From positions 1 to 64,000 of the forward strand of contig NZ_JARRSA010000015.1 in the NCBI RefSeq assembly GCF_029624655.1: DNA of 64,000 bases, given 5' to 3'. A model generated the notes under the pieces. The model worked only from the letters and a program-made list of their open reading frames with translations. It did no database searches and had not been told where the DNA came from. Shown here one piece after another: positions 1 through 10,485 of this stretch (its first letter is position 1; each line of letters opens with the position of its first letter). The DNA is from Roseicyclus salinarum. GTDB lineage: Bacteria; Pseudomonadota; Alphaproteobacteria; Rhodobacterales; Rhodobacteraceae. Made by a program: the position numbers and the translations under genes.

Positions 1-108
1 ATCGCGCGCCGGCCCCTCGCCGCCCCTGACGGCAAGACGACGCCGCGGCCGGCTCGCCGGCCTCGCCCCGTCATGGCGGCCAAGCTTCAGAATCCAAGGA
101 GTATTCCC

Positions 109-672
109 ATGCTGACCGAGCGTTTCGACGCCGCGCTGGCCTATGCGCGCGCGGCCCATGCGACCCAGACCCGCAAGGCGACGGCGATCCCCTACATGTC
201 CCATCTCATGGCCGTCTCCTCGCTGGTGCTGGAGGCGGGCGGCGACGAGGAACAGGCGATCGCGGGTCTTCTTCACGATGCGATCGAGGATGCGGACGCC
301 ACCGAGACGGGGCTTGCGGCGCAGTTCGGCGAGCGTGTCGCACGGATCGTCGCCGAGTGTTCGGACCATCACGGCGGGACCGAAAAGGCGGGCTGGCAGA
401 CGCGCAAGGATGCCTACCTCGCCGGGATCGCCACGAAATCGCCCGACGCGGTGCTGGTCACGACCTGCGACAAGCTGCACAATGCGACCGCGATCCTCGA
501 GGATCTGCGCGCCATCGGCCCCACCGTGTTCGACCGCTTCACCGCCGGGCGCGACGGCACGCTGTGGTATTACGACGGCCTCGCGCAGGCGCTTTCGGCG
601 CGGATGCCGGGCCCGCTTGCGGGGCGTCTGTCGCGCGTGGTCGCCGAGCTTCACGCCGAGGCGCGCGGTTGA
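109..672 (+). CDS. HD-domain phosphohydrolase, RelA/SpoT hydrolase-like
   Basis: 187 residues. An HD-family metal site is visible: an early His in the 'ATQTRKATAIPYMSHLM' stretch, 'LLHDAIEDA' near residue 65, and 'CDKLHNATAI' near residue 125. This pattern is that of single-domain ppGpp hydrolases (MESH1-like) and related nucleotide phosphohydrolases; no synthetase or TGS domain is present. The start at 109 is chosen because AAGGAG lies at 95-100; an upstream ATG at 73 lacks a comparable site. It is convergent with the next gene, only 15 bases apart. Predicted cytoplasmic Mn-dependent phosphohydrolase; that ppGpp is the substrate is inference only. Confidence 0.75.
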   Translation: MLTERFDAALAYARAAHATQTRKATAIPYMSHLMAVSSLVLEAGGDEEQAIAGLLHDAIEDADATETGLAAQFGERVARIVAECSDHHGGTEKAGWQTRKDAYLAGIATKSPDAVLVTTCDKLHNATAILEDLRAIGPTVFDRFTAGRDGTLWYYDGLAQALSARMPGPLAGRLSRVVAELHAEARG

Positions 673-687
673 GCGCGACGCCGGGCG

Positions 688-1032
688 TCATCCCGGGAAC
701 CGGTCGCGGATGAGCGCGTCGAGCGCGCGGCGGCTGAATTCGGTCAGTTCGAAGAGGTATGCGGCGCGCATGCCCGACCGCCAGAGACGCCGCGCGCGGT
801 AGACGCCGAGGCAGGGAATGTGGATGGTCGCGTCGGCCGACAGGCCCTTCGCAAGCGCACGCTCCGCAAGTGGCGGGTCCAGCTCCAGTTCGACGCCGCC
901 GGCCGAAACCCGCGTGATCCTGCAGGAAAAACCTTCGTCCCCGACGCGCACCTCGCCCGCAAGCGCCCCGGTATGGCCGCGAAAGCGCGCCATGTCCGAC
1001 GCCAGCGGCCCGTCTGTCTCGATGATCGTCAC
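688..1032 (-). CDS. PilZ-like domain protein
   Basis: 114 residues. The middle shows a beta-rich pattern with 'ITRVSAGGVELEL', resembling the second half of the PilZ signature (D/N-x-S-x-x-G), followed by 'YRARRLWRSGMRAAYLFEL', like the closing strands of that fold. The N-terminal RxxxR arginine motif needed for strong c-di-GMP binding is not evident, so it may be degenerate. A GTG start at 1032 is chosen because GAGGAGG lies a few bases upstream (about 1038-1044); a longer frame from 1077 has no such site. It follows rnj on the same strand with a 75-base gap that holds a weak 6-bp inverted repeat (1075-1080/1092-1097). Confidence 0.5.
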   Translation of the reverse strand: MTIIETDGPLASDMARFRGHTGALAGEVRVGDEGFSCRITRVSAGGVELELDPPLAERALAKGLSADATIHIPCLGVYRARRLWRSGMRAAYLFELTEFSRRALDALIRDRFPG

Positions 1033-1107
1033 GCGGGGCCTCCTCGCACAAAGCGGCAGCGCCCTCGCTTGAACCACGATACTGTTAAAGCATCGTGAAC
1101 GCGCCCC

Positions 1108-2784
1108 TCACTCCGCCATGAGGCGGCTGATGAGAACCGTTACCTCTGGACGCTTGCCGATCTCGGAGACGCAGACCTCACGCACGAGGCGGCGCGTGGC
1201 CTCCTCGAGCTTGTCGTCGTCGTCGATCGTCCTTTGCTTGAGGCGGGGCAGCGCCTGCGACAGCTCGTCCTCGATCATCGCGGCAAGGTCGCCGCCCGTC
1301 GTCCCCGTCTCGGGCAGGCCGCGCAGCGCGACCCATGCATCTTCGAGGATCTCGTCCTCCTCGTCGACGATCAGCGCGACCACCACGATGCCGTTCAGCG
1401 CCAGCTTCATCCGGTCGCGGATGATCCCGTCATAGGCCCCGATCAGCGCCGAGCCGTCGAGGTAGGTCTTGCCGACGTCGATATGCTCGACCACGCCGGG
1501 CGCATTGCCCGACAGCTCGACCATCATGCCGTTCGCCGCGACGATGCCGTCCATGCCCTTGGACAGGGCGAGCCGCGCGTGTTCGCGCAGGTGGCGGAAC
1601 TCGCCATGATTGGGAACCAGGATCTGCGGCCGCAGCAGGTCGTGCATCGCCTCGAGGTCCGGCCGGTTCGCATGGCCCGAGACATGGTAGAAGCCCGCCT
1701 GTTCGTCCACGACTTCGACACCGATCTCGGCCAGCGCGTTCTGGATGCGTCCCACGCCGACCTCGTTGCCGGGAATGGTCTTGGAGGAGAAGAGGAACAG
1801 GTCGCCCTCCTTCAACTCGTGGCCAAGGTAGCTGCCCCGCGCAAGGGCGGCGGAGGCCGCGCGGCGCTCGCCCTGGCTGCCCGTGACGATCAGCATGAGG
1901 TTCTCGCGCGGGATCTCCGTGGCTTCCTCGGGCGAGAGGGTGCGCGGGAAATCGGTCAGGACGCCCGCCTCCACGGCGGCTGTCACCATCCGCTTCATGG
2001 CGCGGCCCAGAAGGCAGATGGACCGCCCCTGGGCGACGCCCGCGTCGGCCAGCGTCTTCAGGCGGGCGACGTTGGAGGCGAAGGTGGTCGCAACCACCAT
2101 GCCCTTGGCGCTTGCGATCAGGGCGCCGATGGGTTCGGGCAGCTGGCTTTCCGAGCGGCCGGGGTGCCGGGAGAAGACGTTGGTCGAATCGCAGATGAAC
2201 GCGCGGACGCCGCCATTGGCGATGTCGCGGAACATCTCTTCGTCGAAGGGTTCGCCGACGACCGGATCGCGGTCGATCTTGTAGTCGCCCGAATGCACGA
2301 CACGGCCCTCGGGCGTGTCGATGACGAGGGCCGAGGCCTCGGGGATGGAGTGGCTGACGGGGGCGAACTGCACGCGGAACGGGCCCGCCTCGACGATCTC
2401 GGGATAGGGGCCCACGACGCGGACCTCGGAGGGGTCGCTTCCGGTCTCCTCCATCTTCCGCATGGCGTGGATCGCGGTGAAGCGGCGGCAATAGACCGGC
2501 GCGCGGAGCCGGGGCCAGAGATGCCCCAGCGCGCCGACGTGATCCTCGTGCGCATGGGTGATGAAGATCGCCTCGATCCGGTCGGCGCGCTGCGCGAGCC
2601 ATTCGATGTCGGGCAGGATCAGATCGACGCCCGGCTGGCCGTCCATGTCGGGAAAGGCCACGCCCGCGTCGACGACGATCAGCCGCTCCGCGCCCTGCGG
2701 CCCGTAGCCGTAGACGTAGCAATTCATTCCGATCTCCCCCGCGCCTCCGAGGGGGAGGTAGATCAGCCGGTTCCGATCGGTCAT
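1108..2784 (-). CDS. rnj: Ribonuclease J
   Basis: 558 residues, normal length for bacterial RNase J. This is a metallo-beta-lactamase/beta-CASP nuclease acting on mRNA 5' ends and rRNA precursors in the cytoplasm. Visible landmarks: 'GGAGEIGMN' near residue 15; the zinc motif HAHEDH at 77-82; 'HSGDYKID' further on; the beta-CASP 'TGSQGE' segment and 'VPNHGEFRHL'. Its ATG overlaps the coaX stop by four bases (ATGA), so translation is probably coupled. Position downstream of nuoN-birA-coaX is a common alphaproteobacterial arrangement. Confidence 0.95.
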   Translation of the reverse strand: MTDRNRLIYLPLGGAGEIGMNCYVYGYGPQGAERLIVVDAGVAFPDMDGQPGVDLILPDIEWLAQRADRIEAIFITHAHEDHVGALGHLWPRLRAPVYCRRFTAIHAMRKMEETGSDPSEVRVVGPYPEIVEAGPFRVQFAPVSHSIPEASALVIDTPEGRVVHSGDYKIDRDPVVGEPFDEEMFRDIANGGVRAFICDSTNVFSRHPGRSESQLPEPIGALIASAKGMVVATTFASNVARLKTLADAGVAQGRSICLLGRAMKRMVTAAVEAGVLTDFPRTLSPEEATEIPRENLMLIVTGSQGERRAASAALARGSYLGHELKEGDLFLFSSKTIPGNEVGVGRIQNALAEIGVEVVDEQAGFYHVSGHANRPDLEAMHDLLRPQILVPNHGEFRHLREHARLALSKGMDGIVAANGMMVELSGNAPGVVEHIDVGKTYLDGSALIGAYDGIIRDRMKLALNGIVVVALIVDEEDEILEDAWVALRGLPETGTTGGDLAAMIEDELSQALPRLKQRTIDDDDKLEEATRRLVREVCVSEIGKRPEVTVLISRLMAE

Positions 2785-3560
2785 ATGCTGCCCTGGTCCT
2801 TGTTGTAATTGTAGATGACCGTCAGGCCATGCATCGTCAGGTCGTCCTCGATCCCGTCAAATAGCACATCGCCCTGCGAGAACAACGACGCAAGCCCGCC
2901 GGTGCCGATTACCCGCATGGGGCGCTCGTACTCGCCCCGGATGCGGTCGCAGATGCCCCGGACAAGGCCGACATAGCCCCAGAAGACCCCGGACTGCATG
3001 CAGGCGACGGTGTTGGTGCCGATCACCTGCTGCGGCTTGGTCACGTCCACATGGGGCAGCGCCGCAGCCGCGTGGTGCAGCGCCTCGAGGCTCAGGTTCA
3101 CGCCCGGGGCGATCACGCCGCCCACATAGGCGCCGTCATGGGCCACCACGTCGAAGGTCGTGGCCGTGCCGAAGTCCACCACGATCAGGTCGCCGCCGTG
3201 CCGGTCGAAGGCCCCGGCCGTGTTCACCAGCCGGTCGGGCCCCACCTGTGTGCCCTGGTCCACCCGCGGCGGCTGGGGCAGAAGGCATTCGGGCTTGCCC
3301 ACGACAAGGGGGCGCGTGTCGAAATACCGGTCGCACAGAACGCGCAGGTTGAACACGACGCGCGGCACCGTCGAGGAGACGATGCAGGCCGTGATCGCGA
3401 CATCGAGGCGGTTGTGCGCCATGAGCGTGGAGAACCAGACATAGTACTGGTCGGCGGTCCGCTGGTGTTCCGTCGCGGTGCGCAGCGTGCACAGGAACCG
3501 CTCTCCGTCCCAGACGCTGAAGACCGTGTTGGTGTTGCCGCAATCTATGCACAGCAGCAT
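2781..3560 (-). CDS. coaX: Type III pantothenate kinase
   Basis: 259 residues, typical for CoaX. It phosphorylates pantothenate with ATP in the first step of CoA synthesis. The ASKHA-fold signatures are present: 'IDCGNTNTVFSV' at the N-terminus (phosphate-binding Asp), 'GPDRLVNTAGAF' near residue 105, and 'DFGTATTFDVV' near residue 130. The start at 3560 is chosen to begin at MLLCIDCGN; the frame continues upstream to 3824 but only as antisense-like sequence over birA. It lies 37 bases after birA and overlaps rnj. Confidence 0.95.
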   Translation of the reverse strand: MLLCIDCGNTNTVFSVWDGERFLCTLRTATEHQRTADQYYVWFSTLMAHNRLDVAITACIVSSTVPRVVFNLRVLCDRYFDTRPLVVGKPECLLPQPPRVDQGTQVGPDRLVNTAGAFDRHGGDLIVVDFGTATTFDVVAHDGAYVGGVIAPGVNLSLEALHHAAAALPHVDVTKPQQVIGTNTVACMQSGVFWGYVGLVRGICDRIRGEYERPMRVIGTGGLASLFSQGDVLFDGIEDDLTMHGLTVIYNYNKDQGSI

Positions 3561-3597
3561 GGGCCGTCCTCCCTGCCCCAAGGTTGGTGAACCGGTT

Positions 3598-4350
3598 CTA
3601 GAAGAAAATCTCGGCCGCGGCGATGGCCCTGCGGCCCTTCGGCGTCTCAAGGACGATGTTTCCGCCCGCATCGATGTCGCGGAACGTGCCCGCGATCTCC
3701 TCTTTGGGAAGCCGCGCCGTGACGGTCTCGCCGAGACGCGCGGCCCCTCGCAGCCACGCGGCGCGGATCGGCGCGAAACCATAGATGGCCATCTGGCTCT
3801 CGCGGTGCGCGAAGGCCGGGGCAAGCAGGTCGAGGAACGCCTCGGGCGTGATCCCGATCCCGGCGTCCGCCTTCAGGCTGACGGGGGCCAGCGCGCCGGC
3901 CTCGAGGCTGGCAGCGGGGGGCGCCTCGGCAAGGTTCACGCCGATGCCGACGACAAGATGCGCGACGCCGCCCCTGCCGTCGCCCATGCTTTCCAGGAGG
4001 ATGCCGGCGGCCTTGCCGCCCCGCACGAGGACGTCGTTCGGCCATTTCAGCGTAATGTCGCCCTCGGCGACGCCAGCAGCGACGAACGCGTCGCGCAAGG
4101 CCAGCGCGGCCACGAAGGAGCGCAGAGCGGCCTCGGCCGGCGCGCCCTCGGGGCGCATGACGAGCGAGGCCGCGAAATTGCCCTCGGGCATGGCCCATGC
4201 CCGGCCCCGTCGCCCCCGCCCCGCCGTCTGGCGCAACGCGAGGACCCATTCCGGGCCGAGGAGGCCGGGCGCGATGCGCGCGGCCTCGGCCATGGTGCTG
4301 TCGGTCTCGGGCAGGATGCGGCGGCCGACACCCTCGGGCCACGCCGCCAT
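3598..4350 (-). CDS. birA: Biotin--[acetyl-CoA-carboxylase] ligase
   Basis: 250 residues. It makes biotinyl-AMP and transfers biotin to carrier lysines, for example that of the mccA product encoded in this window. Motifs: 'GRGRRGRAW' at about 44-52 (biotinyl-AMP loop) and 'KWPNDVLV' at about 102-109, followed by 'KAAGILLE'. There is no N-terminal winged-helix domain, so it is the monofunctional form and cannot act as a BirA repressor. It starts one base before the nuoN stop codon and is presumably transcribed with nuoN. Confidence 0.93.
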   Translation of the reverse strand: MAAWPEGVGRRILPETDSTMAEAARIAPGLLGPEWVLALRQTAGRGRRGRAWAMPEGNFAASLVMRPEGAPAEAALRSFVAALALRDAFVAAGVAEGDITLKWPNDVLVRGGKAAGILLESMGDGRGGVAHLVVGIGVNLAEAPPAASLEAGALAPVSLKADAGIGITPEAFLDLLAPAFAHRESQMAIYGFAPIRAAWLRGAARLGETVTARLPKEEIAGTFRDIDAGGNIVLETPKGRRAIAAAEIFF

Positions 4351-4351
4351 G

Positions 4352-5791
4352 TCAGCGCAGAAGCATCTCGGCGGCGGCGGCGGCCGGGGCCTCGATCCCG
4401 AAAAGGTTGATGACGCCCAGAAGCATCAGCGCCGCCGAGGCGATCAGACCCGCGTAGGGCAGGAACGACACGCCCGCGTCGAGGCCGTCGCGCTCTTCGC
4501 CGAAATACATCAGGTAGACGATCCGCAGGTAGTAGTAGGCGCCGATCACCGAGGCCAGCATCCCCGCGACGGCCAGCCACACCAGGCCCGCTTCCACGGC
4601 CGCGAGGACGACGGCGTATTTCGCGAAGAAGCCCACCAGCGGCGGTACGCCCGCGAGGCTGAACATCAGGATCAGAAGCGCCAGCGCCCGCGCGCCGTCC
4701 TTGCTTGCGAAGGACGAAAGCGCCGAGATCTCGGTGATGTGGCGGCCGTCCTTTTCCATCGACAGGATGAAGGCGAAGGTGCCGACGTTCATGGTGACGT
4801 AGATCGACATGTAGATCAGCATCGCCTCGACGCCCTGAGCAGTGCCGGCGGCAAGGCCCATCAGCGCATATCCCATGTGGCCGATCGAGGAATAGGCCAT
4901 CAGCCGCTTGATGTCGGTCTGGCCGATCGCCGCGATGGAGCCGAGGAACATCGACAGGACCGCGAGGAAGGCCACGATCTGCTGCCATTCGCCCACCGCG
5001 CCGCCGAAGGCGTCGTGCACCACGCGCGCCAGAAGCGCGATGGCCGCAACCTTGGGCGCCGTGGCCAGAAGTGCGGTGATCGCCGTCGGCGCGCCCTCGT
5101 AGACGTCGGGCGTCCACATGTGGAAGGGCGCGGCGGAGACCTTGAAGGCGAGGCCCGCAAGCACGAAGACGAGGCCGAAAAGCAGCCCCAGCGACAGCTC
5201 GCCCGCCGCCGTCGTCTCGATGATGCCCGAAAACAGCGTGGTTCCCGCGAAGCCGTAGACCAGCGAGGCGCCGAACAGCAGGAGGCCCGAGGACAGCGCC
5301 CCGAGGATGAAGTACTTGAGGCCCGCCTCGGTCGATTTCACGCTGTCGCGCCGGATCGAGGCGATGACGTAGAAGGCCAGCGACTGCAGCTCGAGCCCGA
5401 GATAGAGCGCGATCAGGTCGCCCGCCGAGACCATCACCATCATGCCCACCGTGGCGAGGACGACGAGGACCGGGAACTCGAAGCGCAGGAGGTTGTGGCG
5501 CGTCATGTAGTCCTGCCCCACCAGCAGCACGGCCGCCGCCGAGAACAGGATCGTGACCTTGGCGAAGCGCGAGAAGGCGTCATCGACGAACATCCCGTCG
5601 AAGGCGATGCGCGATCCGCTTCCGGTCAGGGCGATGTAGGCGCCCATGATCGCGAGCAGGAGTGCCGTGCCCCACGTCAGCGCGGGCGCAAGCCCGTCCT
5701 TCGTCGTGTAGACCGCCGCCAGAAGGCCCGCCATCGCGAAGAGCGACAGGACGATTTCCGGCAGGATGATTGCGAGATCGGGACCGAGCAT
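4352..5791 (-). CDS. nuoN: NADH-quinone oxidoreductase subunit N
   Basis: 479 residues, strongly hydrophobic, about 14 predicted membrane helices. It is one of three antiporter-like proton-pumping subunits of the complex I membrane arm. The Proton_antipo_M core is recognisable: conserved glutamate region '[15 protein letters not shown]', lysine-bearing '[19 protein letters not shown]' and '[15 protein letters not shown]', with '[16 protein letters not shown]' around residue 280. It sits nine bases after nuoM and ends one base before the birA start. Confidence 0.96.
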   Translation of the reverse strand: MLGPDLAIILPEIVLSLFAMAGLLAAVYTTKDGLAPALTWGTALLLAIMGAYIALTGSGSRIAFDGMFVDDAFSRFAKVTILFSAAAVLLVGQDYMTRHNLLRFEFPVLVVLATVGMMVMVSAGDLIALYLGLELQSLAFYVIASIRRDSVKSTEAGLKYFILGALSSGLLLFGASLVYGFAGTTLFSGIIETTAAGELSLGLLFGLVFVLAGLAFKVSAAPFHMWTPDVYEGAPTAITALLATAPKVAAIALLARVVHDAFGGAVGEWQQIVAFLAVLSMFLGSIAAIGQTDIKRLMAYSSIGHMGYALMGLAAGTAQGVEAMLIYMSIYVTMNVGTFAFILSMEKDGRHITEISALSSFASKDGARALALLILMFSLAGVPPLVGFFAKYAVVLAAVEAGLVWLAVAGMLASVIGAYYYLRIVYLMYFGEERDGLDAGVSFLPYAGLIASAALMLLGVINLFGIEAPAAAAAEMLLR

Positions 5792-5800
5792 GTGCTTGCC

Positions 5801-7345
5801 TCAGTTGTTCGCGGCGAACCGGCTGTCGGGCACGGGGGCCTCGAGCGCCAGCTCGTAATCGGAGACGAGCGCCTCGACCGAGGGGCCGATCACGTCGGTG
5901 ATCAGGCTCGGGTAGACGCCGAGAAGAAGGGTCATGACGACAAGGGGGGCGAAGATCGCCTTTTCCCGCCGGTCCATGTCCGTGATGGACTTGAGGCTTT
6001 CCTTGATGAGGTCGCCGAAGACCACGCGGCGGTAGAGCCAGAGCGCGTAGCAGGCCGACAGGATCACGCCCGTGGCCGCGAAGACGCCGACCCAGGTGTT
6101 GACCTGAAAGACGCCCATCAGCGTCAGGAACTCGCCCACGAAGCCCGAGGTGCCCGGCAGGCCCACGTTCGCCATCGTGAAGAGCATGAAGATCGCGGCG
6201 TAGGCCGGCATCCGCACCACCAGACCGCCATAAGCGTCGATGTCGCGCGTGTGCATCCGGTCGTAGATCACGCCGACGCACAGGAACAGCGCGCCCGACA
6301 CGAACCCGTGGCTGATCATCTGGAAGATCGCCCCGTCAACGCCCTGCTGGTTCGCCGCGAAGATGCCCATCGTCACGAAACCCATGTGCGCGACGGAGGA
6401 ATAGGCGATGAGCTTCTTCATGTCCTCCTGCACCATCGCCACGAGGCTCGTGTAGACGATGGCGATGACGCTGAGCCACAGGACCAGCGGCGCCATGATG
6501 TCGGAGGCGACCGGGAACATCGGCAGGCTGAAGCGCAGGAAACCGTAGCCCCCCATCTTCAGAAGGATCGCCGCCAGCACGACGGAACCGGCGGTCGGCG
6601 CCTGAACGTGCGCGTCGGGCAGCCAGGTGTGGACCGGCCACATGGGCATCTTCACCGCGAAGGAGGCGAAGAAGGCGAGCCACATGAGGGTCTGCGCGCC
6701 GCCCGCGATCTGCCAGCCCAGAAGGCTGATCGGGCCCGCGTCGAACTGGTGGTTCAGAAGCGTGGGAATGTCCGTCGTGCCCGCGTCCACGAACATGGCG
6801 ATCATCGCCACCAGCATCAGGACCGAGCCGAGGAAGGTGTAGAGGAAGAACTTGAAGGACGCGTAGATCCGGTCCTTTCCTCCCCAGATGCCGATGATCA
6901 GGAACATCGGGATCAGGCCGGCCTCGAAGAACAGGTAGAACAGCACGAGGTCGAGCGCCACGAAGACGCCGATCATCAGCGTCTCGAGCACCAGAAGCGC
7001 GATCATGTATTCCTTCACGCGGTGCTTCACACCCCAGCACGAGGCCACCGTGATCGGCATCAGGAACGTGGTCAGCATGACGAAAAGCACGCTGATCCCG
7101 TCCACGCCCACCTTGTAGTTCAGGCCGAACAGCCACTCGGTCTGCTCGACCAGCTGGAAGCCCGTGTCGGAGGCGTCGAACTGCACGAGGATGAAGATCG
7201 AGATCAGGAACGTCGCAAGCGTCGCCGCGAAGGCGAGGCGCTTTGCGTTCAGTTGCGCGGCCTCGTCCTCGCCGCGCAGGAACACGCCCATGATGACGGC
7301 CGCGACGAGCGGCAGGAAGGTGACGATGGAAAGCAGATTGTCCAT
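5801..7345 (-). CDS. nuoM: NADH-quinone oxidoreductase subunit M
   Basis: 514 residues, polytopic membrane protein and antiporter-like proton pump of complex I. Recognisable elements are '[12 protein letters not shown]' near residue 80, the glutamate-bearing '[21 protein letters not shown]' near 135, '[19 protein letters not shown]' near 235 and '[17 protein letters not shown]' near 310. It starts nine bases downstream of the nuoL stop and is followed by nuoN at similar spacing. Confidence 0.96.
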   Translation of the reverse strand: MDNLLSIVTFLPLVAAVIMGVFLRGEDEAAQLNAKRLAFAATLATFLISIFILVQFDASDTGFQLVEQTEWLFGLNYKVGVDGISVLFVMLTTFLMPITVASCWGVKHRVKEYMIALLVLETLMIGVFVALDLVLFYLFFEAGLIPMFLIIGIWGGKDRIYASFKFFLYTFLGSVLMLVAMIAMFVDAGTTDIPTLLNHQFDAGPISLLGWQIAGGAQTLMWLAFFASFAVKMPMWPVHTWLPDAHVQAPTAGSVVLAAILLKMGGYGFLRFSLPMFPVASDIMAPLVLWLSVIAIVYTSLVAMVQEDMKKLIAYSSVAHMGFVTMGIFAANQQGVDGAIFQMISHGFVSGALFLCVGVIYDRMHTRDIDAYGGLVVRMPAYAAIFMLFTMANVGLPGTSGFVGEFLTLMGVFQVNTWVGVFAATGVILSACYALWLYRRVVFGDLIKESLKSITDMDRREKAIFAPLVVMTLLLGVYPSLITDVIGPSVEALVSDYELALEAPVPDSRFAANN

Positions 7346-7354
7346 GGGTCGGTC

Positions 7355-9469
7355 TCAGGCTCCGGCGCTCAGTGTGACCCAGGTGATCAGGACAACGATC
7401 CCGAGCACCATCGCGAAGGCGTAGTGGAAGATGTAGCCGGACTGCGCCCGGCCCGCGAGGCGGGTGAAGAAGGGGATGATCCCCATGGCGAGCCCGTTGA
7501 TGCCGCCGTCGATCACCGCGCCGTCCCCGCCCTTCCAGAAGAAGCGGCCGACGGCGCGCGCGGGACGGACGAACAGGAAGTCGTAGGCCTCGTCGAAATA
7601 CCACTTGTTCAGGAGGAACAGGTAGAGCGGCCGCTGCGCCCGCGCGAGCTGCCCCGGCACCGCCGGGTTCAGGACGTAGAACCACAGCGCCGTCACGAAG
7701 CCCAGAAGCATGGCGACGAAGGGGCTCCACTTCACCCAGTAGGGCACCTCGTGCGCCTCGTTCAGGACGTTGTTTTCCGGGGCCGCGTGGATCGCGCCCT
7801 CGCCGGGCGCGCCGGTCAGGACGTAATGGGCATAGGCGCTGCCGCCATGCTCCTCGCCGGTGGCGGCGGGCGCCTCCGAATGGGCGTCGTCGGAGCCGGC
7901 GCCCTCCTCGGCGGCGTGCGCGCCCTCCTCGGCGTAGGGAACGCCGAAGAACTTCGCCACGTCGTCGGTATGTCCGAAGAACGAGTTGTACCAGACCACG
8001 CCCGAGAACACCGCCCCGATCGCGAGCGCGCCAAGCGGCACGAGCATCGTCCACGGGCTTTCATGCGCGTGTTCGTGCGTGTGCCTGTTGCCGCGCGCCT
8101 TGCCGAAGAAGGTCATGAACATCAGCCGCCACGAGTAGAAGCTGGTGAACGCGGCCGCCACGATGAGCGCCCAGAACGAGAAGGTCCCGAGGTCTCCGCC
8201 GAAGGCGAAGGCGCTTTCGACCACCGCGTCCTTCGAGAAGAAGCCGGCAAAGCCGAAATAGGTGGTCGGGATGCCGACGCCCGTGATGGCGAGCGTTCCG
8301 ATCATCATGGCCCAGAACGTGTAGGGGATCTTCGTGCGAAGCCCGCCGTAGTTGCGCATGTCCTGCTCGTGGTGCATCGCGTGGATCACCGAGCCCGCGC
8401 CGAGAAACAGCATCGCCTTGAAGAAGGCGTGCGTGAACAGGTGGAACATCGCGACCGAGTAGACGCCCACGCCCGCAGCCACGAACATGTAGCCCAGCTG
8501 CGACATGGTCGAATAGGCGATGACGCGCTTGATGTCGTTCTGCACCAGTCCGATCGTGGCGGCGACGAAGGCCGTGACCGCGCCGATGACGATGATGAAG
8601 TTGCCGGCCATGGGCGCGTATTCGATGATCGGCGACATGCGGCAGACCAGGAACACGCCCGCCGTCACCATCGTGGCCGCGTGGATCAGCGCGGAAACCG
8701 GCGTCGGGCCTTCCATCGCGTCCGGCAGCCATGTGTGCAGGAACAGCTGCGCCGACTTGCCCATCGCCCCCACGAACAGGAGGAAGGCGATGGTCTCGGC
8801 CGCGTTCAGCTCCATCCCGAGGAAGGAAATGGTCATCTCCGCGAACTCGGCGCCCATCGGCAGGATCACGTCGAACTGGATCGAGTCGGCCATCCAGAAG
8901 ATCGCGAAGATCCCGAGGAGGAAGCCGAAATCGCCCACCCGGTTGACGATGAAGGCCTTCATCGCGGCCGAGCCCGCCGACGGCTTGCGGAAGTAGAACC
9001 CGATCAGGAGGTAGGAGGCGACGCCCACGCCCTCCCAGCCGAAGAACAGCTGAAGGAGGTTGTCTGCAGTGACCAGCATGAGCATGGCGAAGGTGAAGAA
9101 CGACAGGTAGGCGAAGAAGCGCGGCCGGTAGCTTTCGCCGTGCTTGAAATTGTCGTCATGCGCCATGTAGCCGAAGGAATACAGGTGCACGAGCGCCGAG
9201 ACGGAGGTGATCACGATCAGCATGATCGCCGTCAGACGGTCCAGCCGGATGCCCCAGTCGGTGAACAGCGTTCCCGACTCGATCCATGTGAACAGCGAGC
9301 GCGTCGTCGTCTCGCCGTCGAAGGTCAGGAACACGACCCAGCTCAGAAGCATCGACAGGAACAGAAGGCCCGTGGCGACCGCGCAGGCCGCCTGCTCGCC
9401 GATCATGCGCCAGGTGAAGCCGCAGATCAGCGCGCCTGCGAGGGGGGCGAAAAGGAGGATCGTTTCCAT
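7355..9469 (-). CDS. nuoL: NADH-quinone oxidoreductase subunit L
   Basis: 704 residues; the distal proton-pumping subunit carrying the lateral amphipathic helix of complex I. Motifs: '[19 protein letters not shown]' near residue 140, '[23 protein letters not shown]' near 245 (shown here only for its first part, [10 protein letters not shown]) and '[18 protein letters not shown]'. A charged His/Glu-rich soluble loop around residues 470-560 is usual for the family. The start is METILLF at 9469, the first Met consistent with the family, five bases after the nuoK stop; the frame runs upstream to 9535 inside nuoK. Confidence 0.96.
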   Translation of the reverse strand: METILLFAPLAGALICGFTWRMIGEQAACAVATGLLFLSMLLSWVVFLTFDGETTTRSLFTWIESGTLFTDWGIRLDRLTAIMLIVITSVSALVHLYSFGYMAHDDNFKHGESYRPRFFAYLSFFTFAMLMLVTADNLLQLFFGWEGVGVASYLLIGFYFRKPSAGSAAMKAFIVNRVGDFGFLLGIFAIFWMADSIQFDVILPMGAEFAEMTISFLGMELNAAETIAFLLFVGAMGKSAQLFLHTWLPDAMEGPTPVSALIHAATMVTAGVFLVCRMSPIIEYAPMAGNFIIVIGAVTAFVAATIGLVQNDIKRVIAYSTMSQLGYMFVAAGVGVYSVAMFHLFTHAFFKAMLFLGAGSVIHAMHHEQDMRNYGGLRTKIPYTFWAMMIGTLAITGVGIPTTYFGFAGFFSKDAVVESAFAFGGDLGTFSFWALIVAAAFTSFYSWRLMFMTFFGKARGNRHTHEHAHESPWTMLVPLGALAIGAVFSGVVWYNSFFGHTDDVAKFFGVPYAEEGAHAAEEGAGSDDAHSEAPAATGEEHGGSAYAHYVLTGAPGEGAIHAAPENNVLNEAHEVPYWVKWSPFVAMLLGFVTALWFYVLNPAVPGQLARAQRPLYLFLLNKWYFDEAYDFLFVRPARAVGRFFWKGGDGAVIDGGINGLAMGIIPFFTRLAGRAQSGYIFHYAFAMVLGIVVLITWVTLSAGA

Positions 9470-9474
9470 GTGCC

Positions 9475-9783
9475 TCAGCCCCTCATGTTCGAGACGTCTT
9501 CGACCGCGATCGTGCCGCGGTTGCGGAAGTAGCACACGAGAATCGCAAGGCCGATGGCTGCCTCCGCGGCGGCGACGGTCAGGATGAACAGCGTGAAGAC
9601 CTGCCCCGTCAGATCGCCGAGGTAGGCGGAGAACGCGACGAGATTGACGTTCACCGACAGCAGCACAAGCTCGATCGACATCAGGATGATGATGACGTTC
9701 TTCCGGTTGAGGAAGATGCCGAAGATGCCGATGACGAACAGCGCGGAGGCCACCGTCAGGTAGTGTTCAAGACCGATCGTCAT
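9475..9783 (-). CDS. nuoK: NADH-quinone oxidoreductase subunit K
   Basis: 102 residues, the normal length, with three membrane helices. Conserved glutamates of the membrane arm are visible in '[14 protein letters not shown]' and '[13 protein letters not shown]'. It forms part of the proton path between the quinone site and the antiporter subunits. It is separated from nuoJ by 86 bases holding a short perfect palindrome GTGCCGCGGCAC at 9828-9839; nothing else is recognised there. Confidence 0.96.
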   Translation of the reverse strand: MTIGLEHYLTVASALFVIGIFGIFLNRKNVIIILMSIELVLLSVNVNLVAFSAYLGDLTGQVFTLFILTVAAAEAAIGLAILVCYFRNRGTIAVEDVSNMRG

Positions 9784-9869
9784 GCCGTCCCTCCGGGAAC
9801 CGCCGGGTCCCCATGGTCTTTCGTTTCGTGCCGCGGCACAGGGCCGCGTCGGTCAGTCGACGCGCCGCC

Positions 9870-10484
9870 TCAGAGCCCCTGCCCCGGCTTCACGTCCTTC
9901 AGTTCCATCGCCTTGGCCGGATCGCGATACATCTGGGCAAGCACGTCCTGGCGCTTGATGTCCGCCCGGTGGCGCAGCGTCAGCACGATCGCGCCCACCA
10001 TCGCCACCAGAAGCACCAGGCCCGACAGCTGGAACAGCAGGAAGTAATCGTCGTAGAGGATCATCCCCAGCGCGCGCGTGTTATGGATCTCGTCGATGGG
10101 CGGGATCGGGTTGCCGAGCCGCGCGTCGACCCCCTCCGAGAAGGTCCAGCTGCCATAGGCGAGGCCAAGCTGCATCAGGAGGATCACCCCGATCAGGCCC
10201 CCGAGCGGCATGTATTTCGCCATCTCGGCCTTCAGCCCGGCGAAATCCACGTCGAGCATCATCACGACGAACAGGAACAGCACCGCGACCGCGCCCACGT
10301 AGACGATGATCAGCAGCATCGCGACGAATTCCGCGCCCAGAAGCACGAAAAGCCCCGCGCCCGAAATGAACGACAGGATCAGCCAAAGGACCGAGTGGAC
10401 CGGGTTCCTTGCCGTCACGGTCAGAAGCCCGCCCACGATGATCGAAACCGCGAAGGCGTAGAAGGTGAAATCGGCGATCGTCAT
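9870..10484 (-). CDS. nuoJ: NADH-quinone oxidoreductase subunit J
   Basis: 204 residues, five predicted membrane helices. The signature '[20 protein letters not shown]' (helix 3, with the pi-bulge tyrosine) is clear near residues 50-70. The start at 10484 (MTIADFTF) lies one base before the stop of the CMD-family gene (10486) and has a GGAG-type ribosome site inside that gene's end. Confidence 0.95.
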   Translation of the reverse strand: MTIADFTFYAFAVSIIVGGLLTVTARNPVHSVLWLILSFISGAGLFVLLGAEFVAMLLIIVYVGAVAVLFLFVVMMLDVDFAGLKAEMAKYMPLGGLIGVILLMQLGLAYGSWTFSEGVDARLGNPIPPIDEIHNTRALGMILYDDYFLLFQLSGLVLLVAMVGAIVLTLRHRADIKRQDVLAQMYRDPAKAMELKDVKPGQGL

Positions 10485-10485
10485 G

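Noticed and set aside
1075-1097. CACGAT/ATCGTG inverted repeat between rnj and the PilZ-like gene
   Set aside because: Only six base pairs with an 11-base loop and no T-tract; too weak to call a terminator or operator.
1234-2808. A plus-strand frame of about 520 codons opposite rnj
   Set aside because: Mirror of the RNase J gene; residues are typical of reverse reading of GC-rich codons.
3785-9532. A plus-strand open frame of over 1900 codons opposite birA-nuoN-nuoM-nuoL
   Set aside because: Composition (His, Arg, Asp, Glu and Gly rich, no fold) is that of antisense sequence to GC3-rich genes; the opposite strand encodes clear complex I subunits.
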